NCBI RefSeq assembly: GCF_900176505.1
Contig: NZ_FWYB01000001.1
Coordinates: 942,000 to 1,005,999, forward strand
DNA: 64,000 nucleotides
DNA from: Pedobacter nyackensis
GTDB lineage: Bacteria; Bacteroidota; Bacteroidia; Sphingobacteriales; Sphingobacteriaceae
Direction of reading: 5' to 3'
The notes under the pieces were generated by a model. The model did not search any database and was not told where the DNA came from. It saw nothing but the letters and a program-made list of their open reading frames with translations. The position numbers and the translations under genes were made by a program. Positions 16,624-25,341 of the stretch are shown piece by piece. Numbering within the stretch: the first letter of the stretch is position 1; each line of letters starts with the position of its first letter.

Positions 16624-18125
16624 TTTTTAAATATAAAGAAACTAACCAGTGCAAGGAAAACGACCCCAATTCCGCTGAATAAAGTCAACAATTGAAAGCC
16701 GCCAGCCAATGCGTTATGTGTAATATCACCAGTTGGGTCTAAAGTTGTAATCCCAGGAATTTTTTCCAGAAGACCAGCAAAATTACCTGCTGAGATTTTT
16801 TCGGCCGCTAACTGGAGCTGAAGATTATCAAAAGTTCCCAAAAATGCAATCTTTAAATGAATGTACACACCTTTATTTAACAAAAATCCCATCAAAGCGA
16901 TATTGATCGCCAGGGTGATCAGTCTTGCGCTCATGTCTATCCCTGAAGCCATACCTGCACGGTCTGGAGTCACAGCGCCTGTGGTGGTATTCGTAACTGT
17001 AGTATTAGACAGCCCGAGTCCGATGCCAGACAATAGCATGCCGGGCATTATAGTCCAGGCTCCTAGATGTGCAGCACGGATGCCAAACCACATCAGTATA
17101 AATCCCAATCCGATGATAAAAAGCCCTAGTGGGATGACGATACCGGGGCGGTATCTCAGCAGGAGCCGTTCGGCCAGTGGAGGAGCCACTAATGTAGGCA
17201 GCGTATAGGCCAGCAGGACCGTGCCGGCCATAAGGCTACTGTATCCTAAGACGCCCTGAAAATAGATAGGAAGGTAAATCATAAAGGGCCAAAAACAAAA
17301 GTTCATGCCGATAGAGCCAATGATGGCCCCGGAAAAGTCCCGTATTCTGAATACAGTAAAATCAAACAAGGGGTGGTCACTTGTCTTTTCTGCATATAAG
17401 AAGAGCAGAAAACAACCTGCTGATACACCCAGGGTCAGTAGGGAGTAGGCGCTCGTAAAGCCCATTGCGGGTCCCTGGGTAATGTAGTAGATCAGCCCGA
17501 AAACAGCAATGGAAAGGCTGACCATACCTAAGGTATCCAGCCGCTGTATCTGAGCTGACCGGGATTCCCGCACCCCGGCCCATGCAAGTCCCAACGTAAG
17601 TAAGCTGAGCGGAACGTGTACCAGGAAAACCCATTTCCAGCTTAAAAATGTGAGGATCATACCACCAATTAGAGGTCCGAAACCCAGCCCTATTCCAAAT
17701 ATAATGCCCCAGGCGGCAAAGGCCAGGCTGCGTTCGCGCCCGTCTTGAAACTGATGAGAAAGAATCGCGACCTGGCAGATCAGCATTATCCCTCCGCCAA
17801 GCCCCTGCAAAAAACGCCCGGCGATAAGCAGCGTCATTGTTGTGGCAAGCCCGCAAAGCAGGGAGGTTATACCAAAAAGCACCAGCCCTGATATGAAAAC
17901 AATTTTGCGGCCATAGCGGTCTGCAAGCGTGCCGGAAGCCATCAGTACCGTAGTACAAGCAAGGGTATACGCATTCATGATCCATTGCACATCACTGAAA
18001 TTGCCGTTTAATAATTTTTCGAGCATAGGCAGCAATACCGGTACACTCGAAATTTCCAATCCAAACATCAGTGAGGAAAGGCAAACGGCGGCCAGGGTTA
18101 ATGTATTCTTTTTGTCTTTAAACAT
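16620..18125 (-). CDS. MFS drug-efflux transporter (DHA2-like)
   Basis: About 501 residues from the ATG at 18125; the open frame runs 38 codons further but that stretch lacks transporter features and includes the promoter. About fourteen membrane helices are visible. The antiporter motif A (L-A-D-R-Y-G-R-K) lies in the loop after helix 2, and motif C-like glycine/proline patterns (G-I-G-L-G-F-G-P-L-I-G-G) follow. Such carriers export drugs or dyes using the proton gradient. The gene is visibly richer in G+C than its neighbours, suggesting transfer. A divergent AraC gene probably controls it. Confidence 0.87.
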   Translation of the reverse strand: MFKDKKNTLTLAAVCLSSLMFGLEISSVPVLLPMLEKLLNGNFSDVQWIMNAYTLACTTVLMASGTLADRYGRKIVFISGLVLFGITSLLCGLATTMTLLIAGRFLQGLGGGIMLICQVAILSHQFQDGRERSLAFAAWGIIFGIGLGFGPLIGGMILTFLSWKWVFLVHVPLSLLTLGLAWAGVRESRSAQIQRLDTLGMVSLSIAVFGLIYYITQGPAMGFTSAYSLLTLGVSAGCFLLFLYAEKTSDHPLFDFTVFRIRDFSGAIIGSIGMNFCFWPFMIYLPIYFQGVLGYSSLMAGTVLLAYTLPTLVAPPLAERLLLRYRPGIVIPLGLFIIGLGFILMWFGIRAAHLGAWTIMPGMLLSGIGLGLSNTTVTNTTTGAVTPDRAGMASGIDMSARLITLAINIALMGFLLNKGVYIHLKIAFLGTFDNLQLQLAAEKISAGNFAGLLEKIPGITTLDPTGDITHNALAGGFQLLTLFSGIGVVFLALVSFFIFKK

Positions 18126-18152
18126 AGTTTTTATTTTTGAGGTTATTTTTAA

Positions 18153-18160
18153 CAAAAATA
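18153..18160 (-). promoter_or_regulatory. putative -7 box for the MFS gene
   Basis: On the minus strand this reads TATTTTTG, a TAnnTTTG match, 27 bases before the chosen ATG at 18125 and inside the longer open frame. It therefore supports the shorter start. Confidence 0.4.
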
Positions 18161-18206
18161 GACCGATAGAAGTGTGTTTATTCGGTTCATTTCTATGATA
18201 AAAAGG

Positions 18207-18214
18207 TATGTTTG
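18207..18214 (+). promoter_or_regulatory. putative -7 box for the AraC gene
   Basis: TATGTTTG is a full TAnnTTTG match. Transcription would start near 18220, which excludes the upstream ATG codons of the frame and favours translation from 18234. Confidence 0.45.
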
Positions 18215-18233
18215 TATTATGGTCAGACAAAAT

Positions 18234-19049
18234 ATGCACCAGCAGGTAGAGCTGGAATACCTCAAAACCGATCAGTGTCCGCTAGGAGACAGGCAGTATA
18301 GCTTCTTTGAAATGGTATACCTTATTTCTGGTAAAGGCACCGTCTGTATCAATGGTAACCGAATGGCCTATCGTGATGGGAACTTGTTACTGCTCACGCC
18401 CAACGACCGCCATATTTTCGAGATAACCGAAGTAACAGAGTTCCTGCTGATTCGTTTTAGCGACAGTTACATTCGCAGTTACCCCTGGAAAAGTATTCAC
18501 CACCTGGAATGTCTGCTCTTCTATGCCACCCATCTGTCGGGTTGCGTAATGCGCTGCAAGGACGACAGCCGTTTGGTTGAAATGATCGTCGATTCGCTGC
18601 TGTTTGGAATGAAGCTTGGAGGTGTTTACCAGCAGGATCTGGACATGAATCTGGTGAACGCGCTGATTGTTATTGCAGCAAGGAACATTTCAAAGGTAAG
18701 ACCCGAAAACGTCCGTACCAATACAGATAAGCGCATCCTACAGATCATCAACCACATTGAGCGCCATATTTTTGTGCCAGATCAACTGACTGCGGCTGCA
18801 ATAAGTCAGGCTTTTGGCATTTCTCAGGCTTACCTGGGTGTTTATTTCAAGAAGCAGTGCGGAGAAACAATCCAGCAGTTCATTGCCAGCTATAGGATCC
18901 GGCTGATCGAATGGCGGTTAAAGTTCAGCGACCTAAGAATCAATGAGCTGGCTGATGAATTCGGCTTTGCCGATGGCAGTCACCTGAATAAGTTCTTTAA
19001 GAAGCAGAAAGGCATGAGTTTGACTGGATACCGGCAGCGTTTACTCTAA
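18234..19049 (+). CDS. AraC-family transcriptional regulator
   Basis: A 271-residue regulator from the ATG at 18234, chosen because a -7 box lies at 18207-18214. The N-terminal half is a cupin-like sensing domain (G-K-G-T-V-C-I-N-G, L-L-L-L-T-P-N-D-R-H). The C-terminal 100 residues are two helix-turn-helix units: I-S-Q-A-F-G-I-S-Q-A-Y-L, then I-N-E-L-A-D-E-F-G-F-A-D-G-S-H-L-N-K-F-F-K-K. It is divergent from the MFS gene with about 100 bases between them and shares that gene's higher G+C content, so the two likely arrived together and form a regulator-efflux pair. Confidence 0.87.
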   Translation: MHQQVELEYLKTDQCPLGDRQYSFFEMVYLISGKGTVCINGNRMAYRDGNLLLLTPNDRHIFEITEVTEFLLIRFSDSYIRSYPWKSIHHLECLLFYATHLSGCVMRCKDDSRLVEMIVDSLLFGMKLGGVYQQDLDMNLVNALIVIAARNISKVRPENVRTNTDKRILQIINHIERHIFVPDQLTAAAISQAFGISQAYLGVYFKKQCGETIQQFIASYRIRLIEWRLKFSDLRINELADEFGFADGSHLNKFFKKQKGMSLTGYRQRLL

Positions 19050-19100
19050 ATAATCAGATTACTATATGTAACTATAACCCTACTATGAAGTCTATATCAT

Positions 19101-19469
19101 ATGAATTTAATTGGCAATATTATCTGGGTTATCTTTGGTGGAATATTTATCTTCTTTGAATATATAATTGGTGGCTTAATCTTATGTTTAACCATCATAG
19201 GTATTCCATTCGGTATACAATGCTTCAAATTTGCGATAGTTGGCCTAGCCCCATTTGGGGTTAGAATTAAAGATACCTCTCTCAATACCGGATGCTTGTC
19301 TACCATTATGAACATCATCTGGTTTATATTCGGTGGTTTCTGGATTGTGTTAACCCATCTGCTTTTCGGTTTACTCTTTTGTATTACTATTGTTGGCATT
19401 CCATTCGGAAAGCAACATTTTAAGCTAATGAACCTTGCATTTTCACCTTTTGGAAAATCAATTGGATAA
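19101..19469 (+). CDS. YccF-domain membrane protein
   Basis: A 122-residue protein made of two copies of the YccF unit (residues 1-56 and about 66-122). Each has the pattern N-I-I-W-x-I-F-G-G-x, a hydrophobic helix, T-I-x-G-I-P-F-G-x-Q and F-K-x-x-x-x-x-x-P-F-G. It should span the inner membrane. YccF proteins are of unknown function. The gene is followed by a hairpin terminator and repeat copy C. Confidence 0.85.
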   Translation: MNLIGNIIWVIFGGIFIFFEYIIGGLILCLTIIGIPFGIQCFKFAIVGLAPFGVRIKDTSLNTGCLSTIMNIIWFIFGGFWIVLTHLLFGLLFCITIVGIPFGKQHFKLMNLAFSPFGKSIG

Positions 19470-19491
19470 TATTAGACTAATTTCATAAATC

Positions 19492-19527
19492 AAAAAAGCT
19501 GTTCTTCTTATCGAAAAACGGCTTTTT
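19492..19527 (+). terminator. intrinsic terminator after yccF-like gene
   Basis: AAAAAAGC-GTTCTTC...GAAAAACGGCTTTTTT hairpin, about 22 bases after the stop, with one stem mismatch (AAGCTG opposite CGGCTT, a G-U pair). It lies directly beside repeat copy C. Confidence 0.8.
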
Positions 19528-19531
19528 TCGT

Positions 19532-19577
19532 TGTGGAGCGGATTGGGCGCTTATTGAACCATTTCCTATCTGATTTA
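19532..19577 (-). repeat. tRNA-3-prime-like dispersed repeat, copy C
   Basis: Minus-strand core AAATCAGATAGGAAATGG-TTC-AATAAGCGCCC...TCCACA. It is partly decayed: the GGTTCGAG box has become GGTTCAAT. It retains the AAATCAGAyAGGAAATGGTT arm shared with the copies at 29.2, 30.4 and 37.7 kb. Confidence 0.7.
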
Positions 19578-19720
19578 CGCCGAATAGCTTATTTATAATC
19601 TTAAATGATTTGGTATGCATTATTTTTCAAAATCTGACTACCCTTTGATTGTTGCTGTATGTTCCACATATTTCACACCAAACCCTGGCAACGAATTCGG
19701 GGAAATTGTAACTGGACGAT

Positions 19721-22156
19721 TTAGCGAGCTATATCACTATTTTTAATTCCCACTCTGTTTTTATTGATACGGTCCTTTAACCCTCCGAAATTATAATTTA
19801 AGTTAAAATTGAAGGACCTGAAATAATTGCGGCTTTCAAATACCTGACTGAATTGCGGACCGAAAGTGGTGTTTACCCTGTTGCGGTATTTGGTAAATGG
19901 ATTTTTAATACCGCCTCCTATACTGAATTTATCTTTAATGATCTCCTTATTGAAATTAAACGCGTTGTAAAAAAAGCCATTGGTATAACCCTGCAGGCCT
20001 GTTGGATTACGGCTGTTTAAACCTACGTCGGCATTTAAAGCCCAGCCATGACTGAGACGAACAACGTTTGATAGGATGACCGCATACAGCAACAAGTCAT
20101 TTTTTACGGGTTGGCCGTTATCCTGCCCGCTGAGCCAAAGGTACATCGCATTCCCGTTCAGGCTCGCATTGTAGCAGCTGGATACAGGGTAGCTCAGGTT
20201 AAAATTACCTCCGGAACTGCTCGATTTGCCTGTATTGGCATACGTTACCCGGCTGATCTGTGTAGCTGGATTAAAATTAACCACCTGCAAATCCAGGTTG
20301 TTCATAAATGAATAATCGAGCCCGATATTAATCGATAGCTTTTTGTTGCTGCCGTATCCAAACTGGAGATTATTTAACAAAACCGGCCTCAGGTCGGGAT
20401 TACCTGTAACTTCATAATTTGGGTTTGAACGATCCACATATGGATTTAATCTGTTGATGCCCGGTCTCCTGATTCTTTGCGAAAAACCAAAGTTGATACT
20501 GGTGCCATTCTTAAAACCTTTACCTATGGCTACAGAGGGAAGAATATTGAAATAATTTTGTTCAGCAAGGGAAGTTGTACCAGAGAAATCGGCACTTATC
20601 ACCGTTTCTTCGAATCTTATACCTGCGCTAATATTCCAGCTATTTAAAATCAGCCGATAGGAGTTATAAGCGCTGAATACATTTTGTGTATTACTGAACG
20701 AATTGGAGAGTAACGGAGTTCTTTCGTACTGGCCCATTGCGGTGTTCAATAAGCTGTAATCAAAATCGCTGGTATTTTTCCTCAGTATTCCCTTTATCCC
20801 GGCTTCAATATTCAGTTTTTTAACCGGTGTAACAAAATCAACCTGGAAAGTATGTTCTTTAAACTGATGATGATCTGTTTGCAGAAAATCCGGCGTGGTA
20901 AAATTCACTCGGTGATCAAACATGATACCACCATTTTTATCATTCAGGCTAGAGCCAAACAGGTAGGAGAATGTAAGCAACCTATTTTTCATCGCTTTAA
21001 AACCCATTTCGTAATTGAAACCAGCATCTATGCCATAGCTGCTTGCCTTGTTCTCATTTTCAAACCCATATTGCTGTAAAAAACCGTTTAATCCCCTCAA
21101 TTCTGAGGCCTGTGCAGAATGATCATTTACACGGCTGAGATTGTAATTTAATTGAGCCGTTAATAAGTTTAAGGTATCTACCAAGTAACTCAATTCTATT
21201 CCGAAATATGCGGTCTTATTAGTGGAGCGCTGATTACCTTCCTGCTCAAGTGTTATACCGATGGCATCAACCCGTTTATTGGTATTAAAAGTTTTTGGCG
21301 AATGATAAATACTCCCACCCCCAGAAGCTGCTACTCCGAACCTGCCACTTTTAGCCGTAAATACCCCTCCGATACCAGGGCCTCCAATCGGGAAGCTTTC
21401 ATTAACGTTTACCGAGCCATTGAATCCATCATTGATTTTTTTACTAGTGATGATGTTAATGATGCCGGCTAATCCTTCCGCATCATACTTAGACGGTGGA
21501 GTGGTAATGACCTCTATACTTTCCAAGGTAGATGCCGGAATACTTTTCAATACCGCTTTAAGGTTGCCTTCCAGGCTACCTGATGGTTTGCCGTTAATTA
21601 GCACTTTAAAACTTGAATTACCTTTCATCAGCAAATTATCATCGCCATCTACTGACAGATAGGGTATTTTACGCATCATTGTAAGTACGTTATTAATTTT
21701 GCTTTCCGGATCGGCTTTCAGGTCGTAAATTATCCTGTCGGCCTTTCGCCTTATGACAGGCCTGTCGCCAGTTATAGCTACTTCTTTTAAACCCACCATA
21801 CTGTCGCCCAGGTAAATGGACTGCAGGTCGATTGTTTTCGACCTGAATCTTATCAAATCAACAGAGATTGTTTTGAATCCATAACCAATGGCTTCAACAG
21901 AAAGTGTGTACAATGCAGGAATTACGGCCGAAAATTTAAAAGATCCATCCCCTTGGGTAACCATGATTTGAACGGTTTCATTATTTGCCTTTTTGAGTCT
22001 TACCGTTACCATCGGCAATGGATGTTTTGTTGCTGAATCGGCTACGATACCGTTGATATGGTGGTCTGTTGAAGTTTGGCCGAAGACTGTGATATTTTTG
22101 GTAAATAATGCGGTGCTGATGATGATCAGCCGTATGATAGCGTGTTTAAATTTCAT
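19721..22156 (-). CDS. outer-membrane beta-barrel receptor (TonB-dependent type)
   Basis: An 811-residue outer-membrane protein. A signal peptide (about 1-26, ending V-F-G-Q) is followed by a carboxypeptidase-regulatory-like domain (about 33-115), a plug domain (about 120-240, with I-N-G-K-P-S-G and P-P-S-K-Y-D-A-E-G-L-A-G-I-I-N-I-I-T), and a large C-terminal barrel of the OMP_b-brl_3 type with a Y-N-F-G-G strand near the end. Members import or bind unknown ligands. There is no SusD partner, and the gene is followed by a long repeat-containing spacer. The divergent sigma factor at 22.7 kb is the nearest candidate regulator. Confidence 0.83.
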   Translation of the reverse strand: MKFKHAIIRLIIISTALFTKNITVFGQTSTDHHINGIVADSATKHPLPMVTVRLKKANNETVQIMVTQGDGSFKFSAVIPALYTLSVEAIGYGFKTISVDLIRFRSKTIDLQSIYLGDSMVGLKEVAITGDRPVIRRKADRIIYDLKADPESKINNVLTMMRKIPYLSVDGDDNLLMKGNSSFKVLINGKPSGSLEGNLKAVLKSIPASTLESIEVITTPPSKYDAEGLAGIINIITSKKINDGFNGSVNVNESFPIGGPGIGGVFTAKSGRFGVAASGGGSIYHSPKTFNTNKRVDAIGITLEQEGNQRSTNKTAYFGIELSYLVDTLNLLTAQLNYNLSRVNDHSAQASELRGLNGFLQQYGFENENKASSYGIDAGFNYEMGFKAMKNRLLTFSYLFGSSLNDKNGGIMFDHRVNFTTPDFLQTDHHQFKEHTFQVDFVTPVKKLNIEAGIKGILRKNTSDFDYSLLNTAMGQYERTPLLSNSFSNTQNVFSAYNSYRLILNSWNISAGIRFEETVISADFSGTTSLAEQNYFNILPSVAIGKGFKNGTSINFGFSQRIRRPGINRLNPYVDRSNPNYEVTGNPDLRPVLLNNLQFGYGSNKKLSINIGLDYSFMNNLDLQVVNFNPATQISRVTYANTGKSSSSGGNFNLSYPVSSCYNASLNGNAMYLWLSGQDNGQPVKNDLLLYAVILSNVVRLSHGWALNADVGLNSRNPTGLQGYTNGFFYNAFNFNKEIIKDKFSIGGGIKNPFTKYRNRVNTTFGPQFSQVFESRNYFRSFNFNLNYNFGGLKDRINKNRVGIKNSDIAR

Positions 22157-22274
22157 GATTGAATGGATTATAAGGCGTATTTATTAGGCATGACAATCCT
22201 GCAGGAGTATTTGTCCTTTAATATTTGGTAGAAAAAGAATGATTATTAGTGCTGCTCAGACAGGAAAGCTATAG

Positions 22275-22613
22275 CTATCTATTCTTTTGCTTCTTTAAAA
22301 ACAGGTAATAAATTAGAAATCCAGCGGCGATAAAGATCATTTCGATGCCGTATGGTGCCGGCGAATCCTCAGCACTGTAGGGTACAAACTCCAGGACTAC
22401 TAACCCGATACCAGTCGATAGTAAAAGCAAGCTCCATTTTACGGCTTCATTTCCAGAGCCTGATAATTGGGCCAGAAACTTAAGGCCTGTTTCATCTAAA
22501 GGACCAGCGTCAATTATTCGTTTCTTCAACCTGTAGTTATACAGGGCAAGGATGAATATGGCGATAATTATAAAAAATACGATGACGATTATAAATGGCA
22601 TTAATTGTTTCAT
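22275..22613 (-). CDS. small membrane protein (DUF6249-like)
   Basis: About 112 residues from the ATG at 22613 (13 more codons are open upstream). Three hydrophobic helices are visible (about 4-24, 59-77 and 91-108), with a cytoplasmic loop containing K-K-R-I-I-D-A-G-P and L-A-Q-L-S-G-S-G between the first two. The layout resembles DUF6249 proteins encoded next to ECF sigma factors. Here it is divergent from a sigma gene 125 bases away, consistent with an envelope-stress module. Confidence 0.6.
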   Translation of the reverse strand: MKQLMPFIIVIVFFIIIAIFILALYNYRLKKRIIDAGPLDETGLKFLAQLSGSGNEAVKWSLLLLSTGIGLVVLEFVPYSAEDSPAPYGIEMIFIAAGFLIYYLFLKKQKNR

Positions 22614-22738
22614 GGTGTTTTTGATTATGTTATTTGCTACAGTAGTCAGCACAGCAGCAGACTCGGTTGCAATTATTTAATAAATATTTTATTTCTCTAT
22701 TTTGCAACCACGAATGTACATATCTTGACTACTGTTAT

Positions 22739-23305
22739 ATGTTTGATGAGAACGAAATTGTAAACAGGATATTAAAGAAAGATTTAAGGGCTTTTGAGTT
22801 ATTGGTTAAACAATATGAAAAGCTTGTTTTCTTTGTAATCCACCGGTTGGTTCAAGACAAACAAAACAAGGAGGACATCTGTCAGGAAGTCTTCATCAAA
22901 ATACATCATAGCCTGACCTCGTTTCGGTTTCAATCCAAGTTATCTACATGGATCGCACGTATAGCTTATTTAACTGCTGTAAATCACATTAAAAAAAACA
23001 AAAATGGGTCGCCGTACGAATACCCGAAAAACATTGACAATTATCATTTTACAGATGAAAATCCCGAGCAGGAGCTGATAAAAAAGAATACCTCGGTTTA
23101 CGTTAACTACCTTATTGAACAAATGCCCCTTCAGTATAAAACTGTATTAACCTTATATCACCTCAACGAGTTTTCACTATCAGAAATAAAGGAAATAACA
23201 GGAATACCGGAAGGTACAGTGAAAAGTTATCTTTTCAGGGCACGTAAATTATTGAAAGAGAAAATTGAAAAAGATCTTAAACAGGAAAACACATGGAAGA
23301 GTTAA
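22739..23305 (+). CDS. ECF-type RNA polymerase sigma factor
   Basis: About 188 residues from the ATG at 22739; the longer frame begins with residues unlike any sigma factor. Region 2 reads L-V-K-Q-Y-E-K-L-V-F ... D-I-C-Q-E-V-F-I-K-I, and region 4 reads M-P-L-Q-Y-K-T-V-L-T-L-Y-H ... I-P-E-G-T-V-K-S-Y-L-F-R-A-R-K-L-L. It directs RNA polymerase to a small regulon, usually envelope-related. The downstream gene overlaps it by 13 bases and is a membrane protein, the standard arrangement for a cognate anti-sigma factor. Confidence 0.9.
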   Translation: MFDENEIVNRILKKDLRAFELLVKQYEKLVFFVIHRLVQDKQNKEDICQEVFIKIHHSLTSFRFQSKLSTWIARIAYLTAVNHIKKNKNGSPYEYPKNIDNYHFTDENPEQELIKKNTSVYVNYLIEQMPLQYKTVLTLYHLNEFSLSEIKEITGIPEGTVKSYLFRARKLLKEKIEKDLKQENTWKS

Positions 23306-23706
23306 ATGACGATGAACTGCAAGAGTTACTGAGCAGCGGCCCAATCTCCGGCGACAAGACCCTTGGCAAAAAAGAGGCCGGCGACCTCTTAGCATACAAG
23401 GATTTATTTAAAGCACTTGATACGGAGCCTGGCCAGGGGCTGCCTTTTAGCTTTGCATCAGATGTAAGAAGGAAACTTCAGGAGCGTTTTAACAGAAAAA
23501 GTGATATCCTGTTCAATATACTAGCCGTAACCATTTTTATGCTGAGCATGTTGCTGGGCTATGGATTATTACAACTCATCAGTCAAACCACCGCTGACCT
23601 GGTGCTTCATGTAGTCTTAAAATTCAAATGGGTGCTATTGTTGGTAGTCTGCTTATTCTTTTGCATTTTAGGAATTGACCAGCGGTTGGCAAAAAGGGAA
23701 TACTGA
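23293..23706 (+). CDS. putative membrane anti-sigma factor
   Basis: A 137-residue protein starting inside the sigma gene (13-base overlap). An acidic cytoplasmic N-terminal region (1-70) is followed by two transmembrane helices (about 76-96 and 108-128) and a short basic tail. It lacks a recognisable zinc-binding HxxxCxxC motif. The role as anti-sigma factor rests on gene order and topology, not on a domain match. Confidence 0.6.
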   Translation: MEELNDDELQELLSSGPISGDKTLGKKEAGDLLAYKDLFKALDTEPGQGLPFSFASDVRRKLQERFNRKSDILFNILAVTIFMLSMLLGYGLLQLISQTTADLVLHVVLKFKWVLLLVVCLFFCILGIDQRLAKREY

Positions 23707-23836
23707 GAGTATCTCTTCGGCAACAGCAAGCTGAGACCTTAAATCCGCAAAATCATTAAAATTCTACGAGTTAGAAACTTTGTAAATCATTTATTTGTGA
23801 TTGTTCCAACTGGATCTTATTAGATACGGTGGGATA

Positions 23837-24688
23837 CTATTTCCTAAAGAAACGCTCGGCATTTTGATAATATATATTGTCTTTTTGCTCTTTAGATAAA
23901 AAGTTAAGTCGCTCAATTCTAGTAATAACCTTCTTTATGTTTCCATTGTCTGTTCCAAACATGAGCCGATCTATCAATCCTGCCTCAAGAAAACTTTTCA
24001 TTATCATTATAAATTGCGCCGTTGGTACAATATCAGGGTTAGAAATCACTGAGATATCTGCATATACTTGATTATGTATTGTCATTATGGCAATTGCTTC
24101 TTTAAAATACTGGTCGCCGCTGTGCATGATCCAAACTTTTAATTTCGGAAATTTTAGAAATAGCGGTTCCATTAAATGGGGATCTCCTAATTCCATTTTA
24201 AAATTAGGACTGCCATGATTTGGACCTGCGCCACCTGTATGTATTCCAACGGGAAGATTATATTTTTCGGCTAGAGCATAATAAGGAAACAATAAAGAAT
24301 CGGCTGAAGATATGCCATAGTACTGACTTAAAATCTCACCAAAGTAATCTATTTTTCTGTCTTTAATTTGTTGTTCTACCCAAGCGAGTGGAGGCCATTC
24401 TTTTTTATTTTCAAAACAGGGTTGAAGGCTATAAGGTACACTACCATTTGGACAGGGAAACATCAAACCATATAATAAGCCTATTTGCCTATGTGCTCTG
24501 TAGCTGTTTTGTAAGTTCCATGAACTACTAAGGGCCGCTTTATAAACACCCGCTTCCTTTAATTCCTTTAGTTGTGATACGATGTCATTGCTTCCATGGA
24601 TATGAACATCAAATATTTTTTGTGCAAGTCCTTTAGAGGCGGGAAAAAATAAACTTAAAAATAGAATTAAGAAAATTAATGTTTTCAT
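23837..24688 (-). CDS. exported amidohydrolase-fold protein
   Basis: About 283 residues from the ATG at 24688, where a clean signal peptide begins (ending G-L-A-Q); 18 more codons are open upstream. The mature protein opens with I-F-D-V-H-I-H-G, the H-x-H metal motif of amidohydrolase barrels. It continues with V-G-I-H-T-G-G, K-V-W-I-M-H-S-G-D and F-G-T-D-N-G, supplying further metal and catalytic ligands. This fits the Amidohydro_2 group (decarboxylases and hydrolases of aromatic or lactone substrates). The signal peptide is unusual for that group. It is a single gene. Confidence 0.8.
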   Translation of the reverse strand: MKTLIFLILFLSLFFPASKGLAQKIFDVHIHGSNDIVSQLKELKEAGVYKAALSSSWNLQNSYRAHRQIGLLYGLMFPCPNGSVPYSLQPCFENKKEWPPLAWVEQQIKDRKIDYFGEILSQYYGISSADSLLFPYYALAEKYNLPVGIHTGGAGPNHGSPNFKMELGDPHLMEPLFLKFPKLKVWIMHSGDQYFKEAIAIMTIHNQVYADISVISNPDIVPTAQFIMIMKSFLEAGLIDRLMFGTDNGNIKKVITRIERLNFLSKEQKDNIYYQNAERFFRK

Positions 24689-25081
24689 AGTGTATTTATA
24701 ATGTTTATCGAATATAGTTTCGTCATCAGACAACGTTTTCATCTCATAATAGTTTTAATGGTTATTAGGGGCGGGTCATTCATCTACTATTTAGCTTTAT
24801 ATTTGTTTATGCATAAGCGTTTTCTGCCAGGCCTATCCCTAAGCTTATTGACACCAAGAAGCACTATGCTTCTCTTTATTCCAGAGCTGAATTGATAGAA
24901 TTTATTGGAGCAGTTGTTGATTGAAAATAATCGACCAGACTATTATAAACAGTATTCAATGTTCTGGTGCTACTCGTTTTTGAAGTAGCTTTTTATTTTA
25001 ATAAAGACTCTTTGCTGAAAAAATGTACTCGCATAAAATAGTAGTTTGGTGCGCATAGTTACGTAACACTCCCAATTGAGG
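24689..25081. other. intergenic stretch with no recognisable gene
   Basis: About 390 bases with stop codons in all frames and no clear hairpin or repeat. It probably contains the amidohydrolase promoter at its left edge. To its right lies a decayed coding frame. Confidence 0.5.
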
Positions 25082-25273
25082 GATGAAGACGTTCGCTTTG
25101 CTAATTTTTGCATTGCAGAAGGAAGCGCTACTTGCCCATAGTTTAGCTTATAGGAATACCAAAGTATTCAAAGAGGCGCACCTAGAGTTGTACTTTCTCC
25201 TTTCATTGATCTAGACAAGTCGTATAATATTGAGGTCGGAACGTCCTTTACAGATTTTGAAGAGATTATTTAG
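25082..25273 (+). pseudogene. decayed coding remnant of unknown origin
   Basis: One frame of 64 codons reads as protein-like sequence interrupted by two stops in the middle: D-E-D-V-R-F-A-N-F-C-I-A-E-G-S-A before the stops, and R-G-A-P-R-V-V-L-S-P-F-I-D-L-D-K-S then F-T-D-F-E-E-I-I before the final TAG. The second block has no start codon. I do not recognise the family. The rich residue composition and long tail suggest a gene end rather than random sequence. Confidence 0.35.
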
Positions 25274-25314
25274 ACATAAAAAAAGAGTTTCATTTTATTT
25301 TCATATTCCGGGTT

Positions 25315-25322
25315 TAGCTTTG
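25315..25322 (+). promoter_or_regulatory. putative -7 box for the 25.3-29.2 kb cluster
   Basis: TAGCTTTG is a full TAnnTTTG match, 19 bases before the ATG at 25342. No clear -33 element was found. Confidence 0.45.
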
Positions 25323-25341
25323 ATGTAATAAAACATAGAAT

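Noticed and set aside
17377..17985. A 202-codon open frame opposite the MFS gene
   Set aside because: Cys/Arg/His-rich shadow caused by the higher G+C content; the other minus-strand frame has clear transporter motifs.
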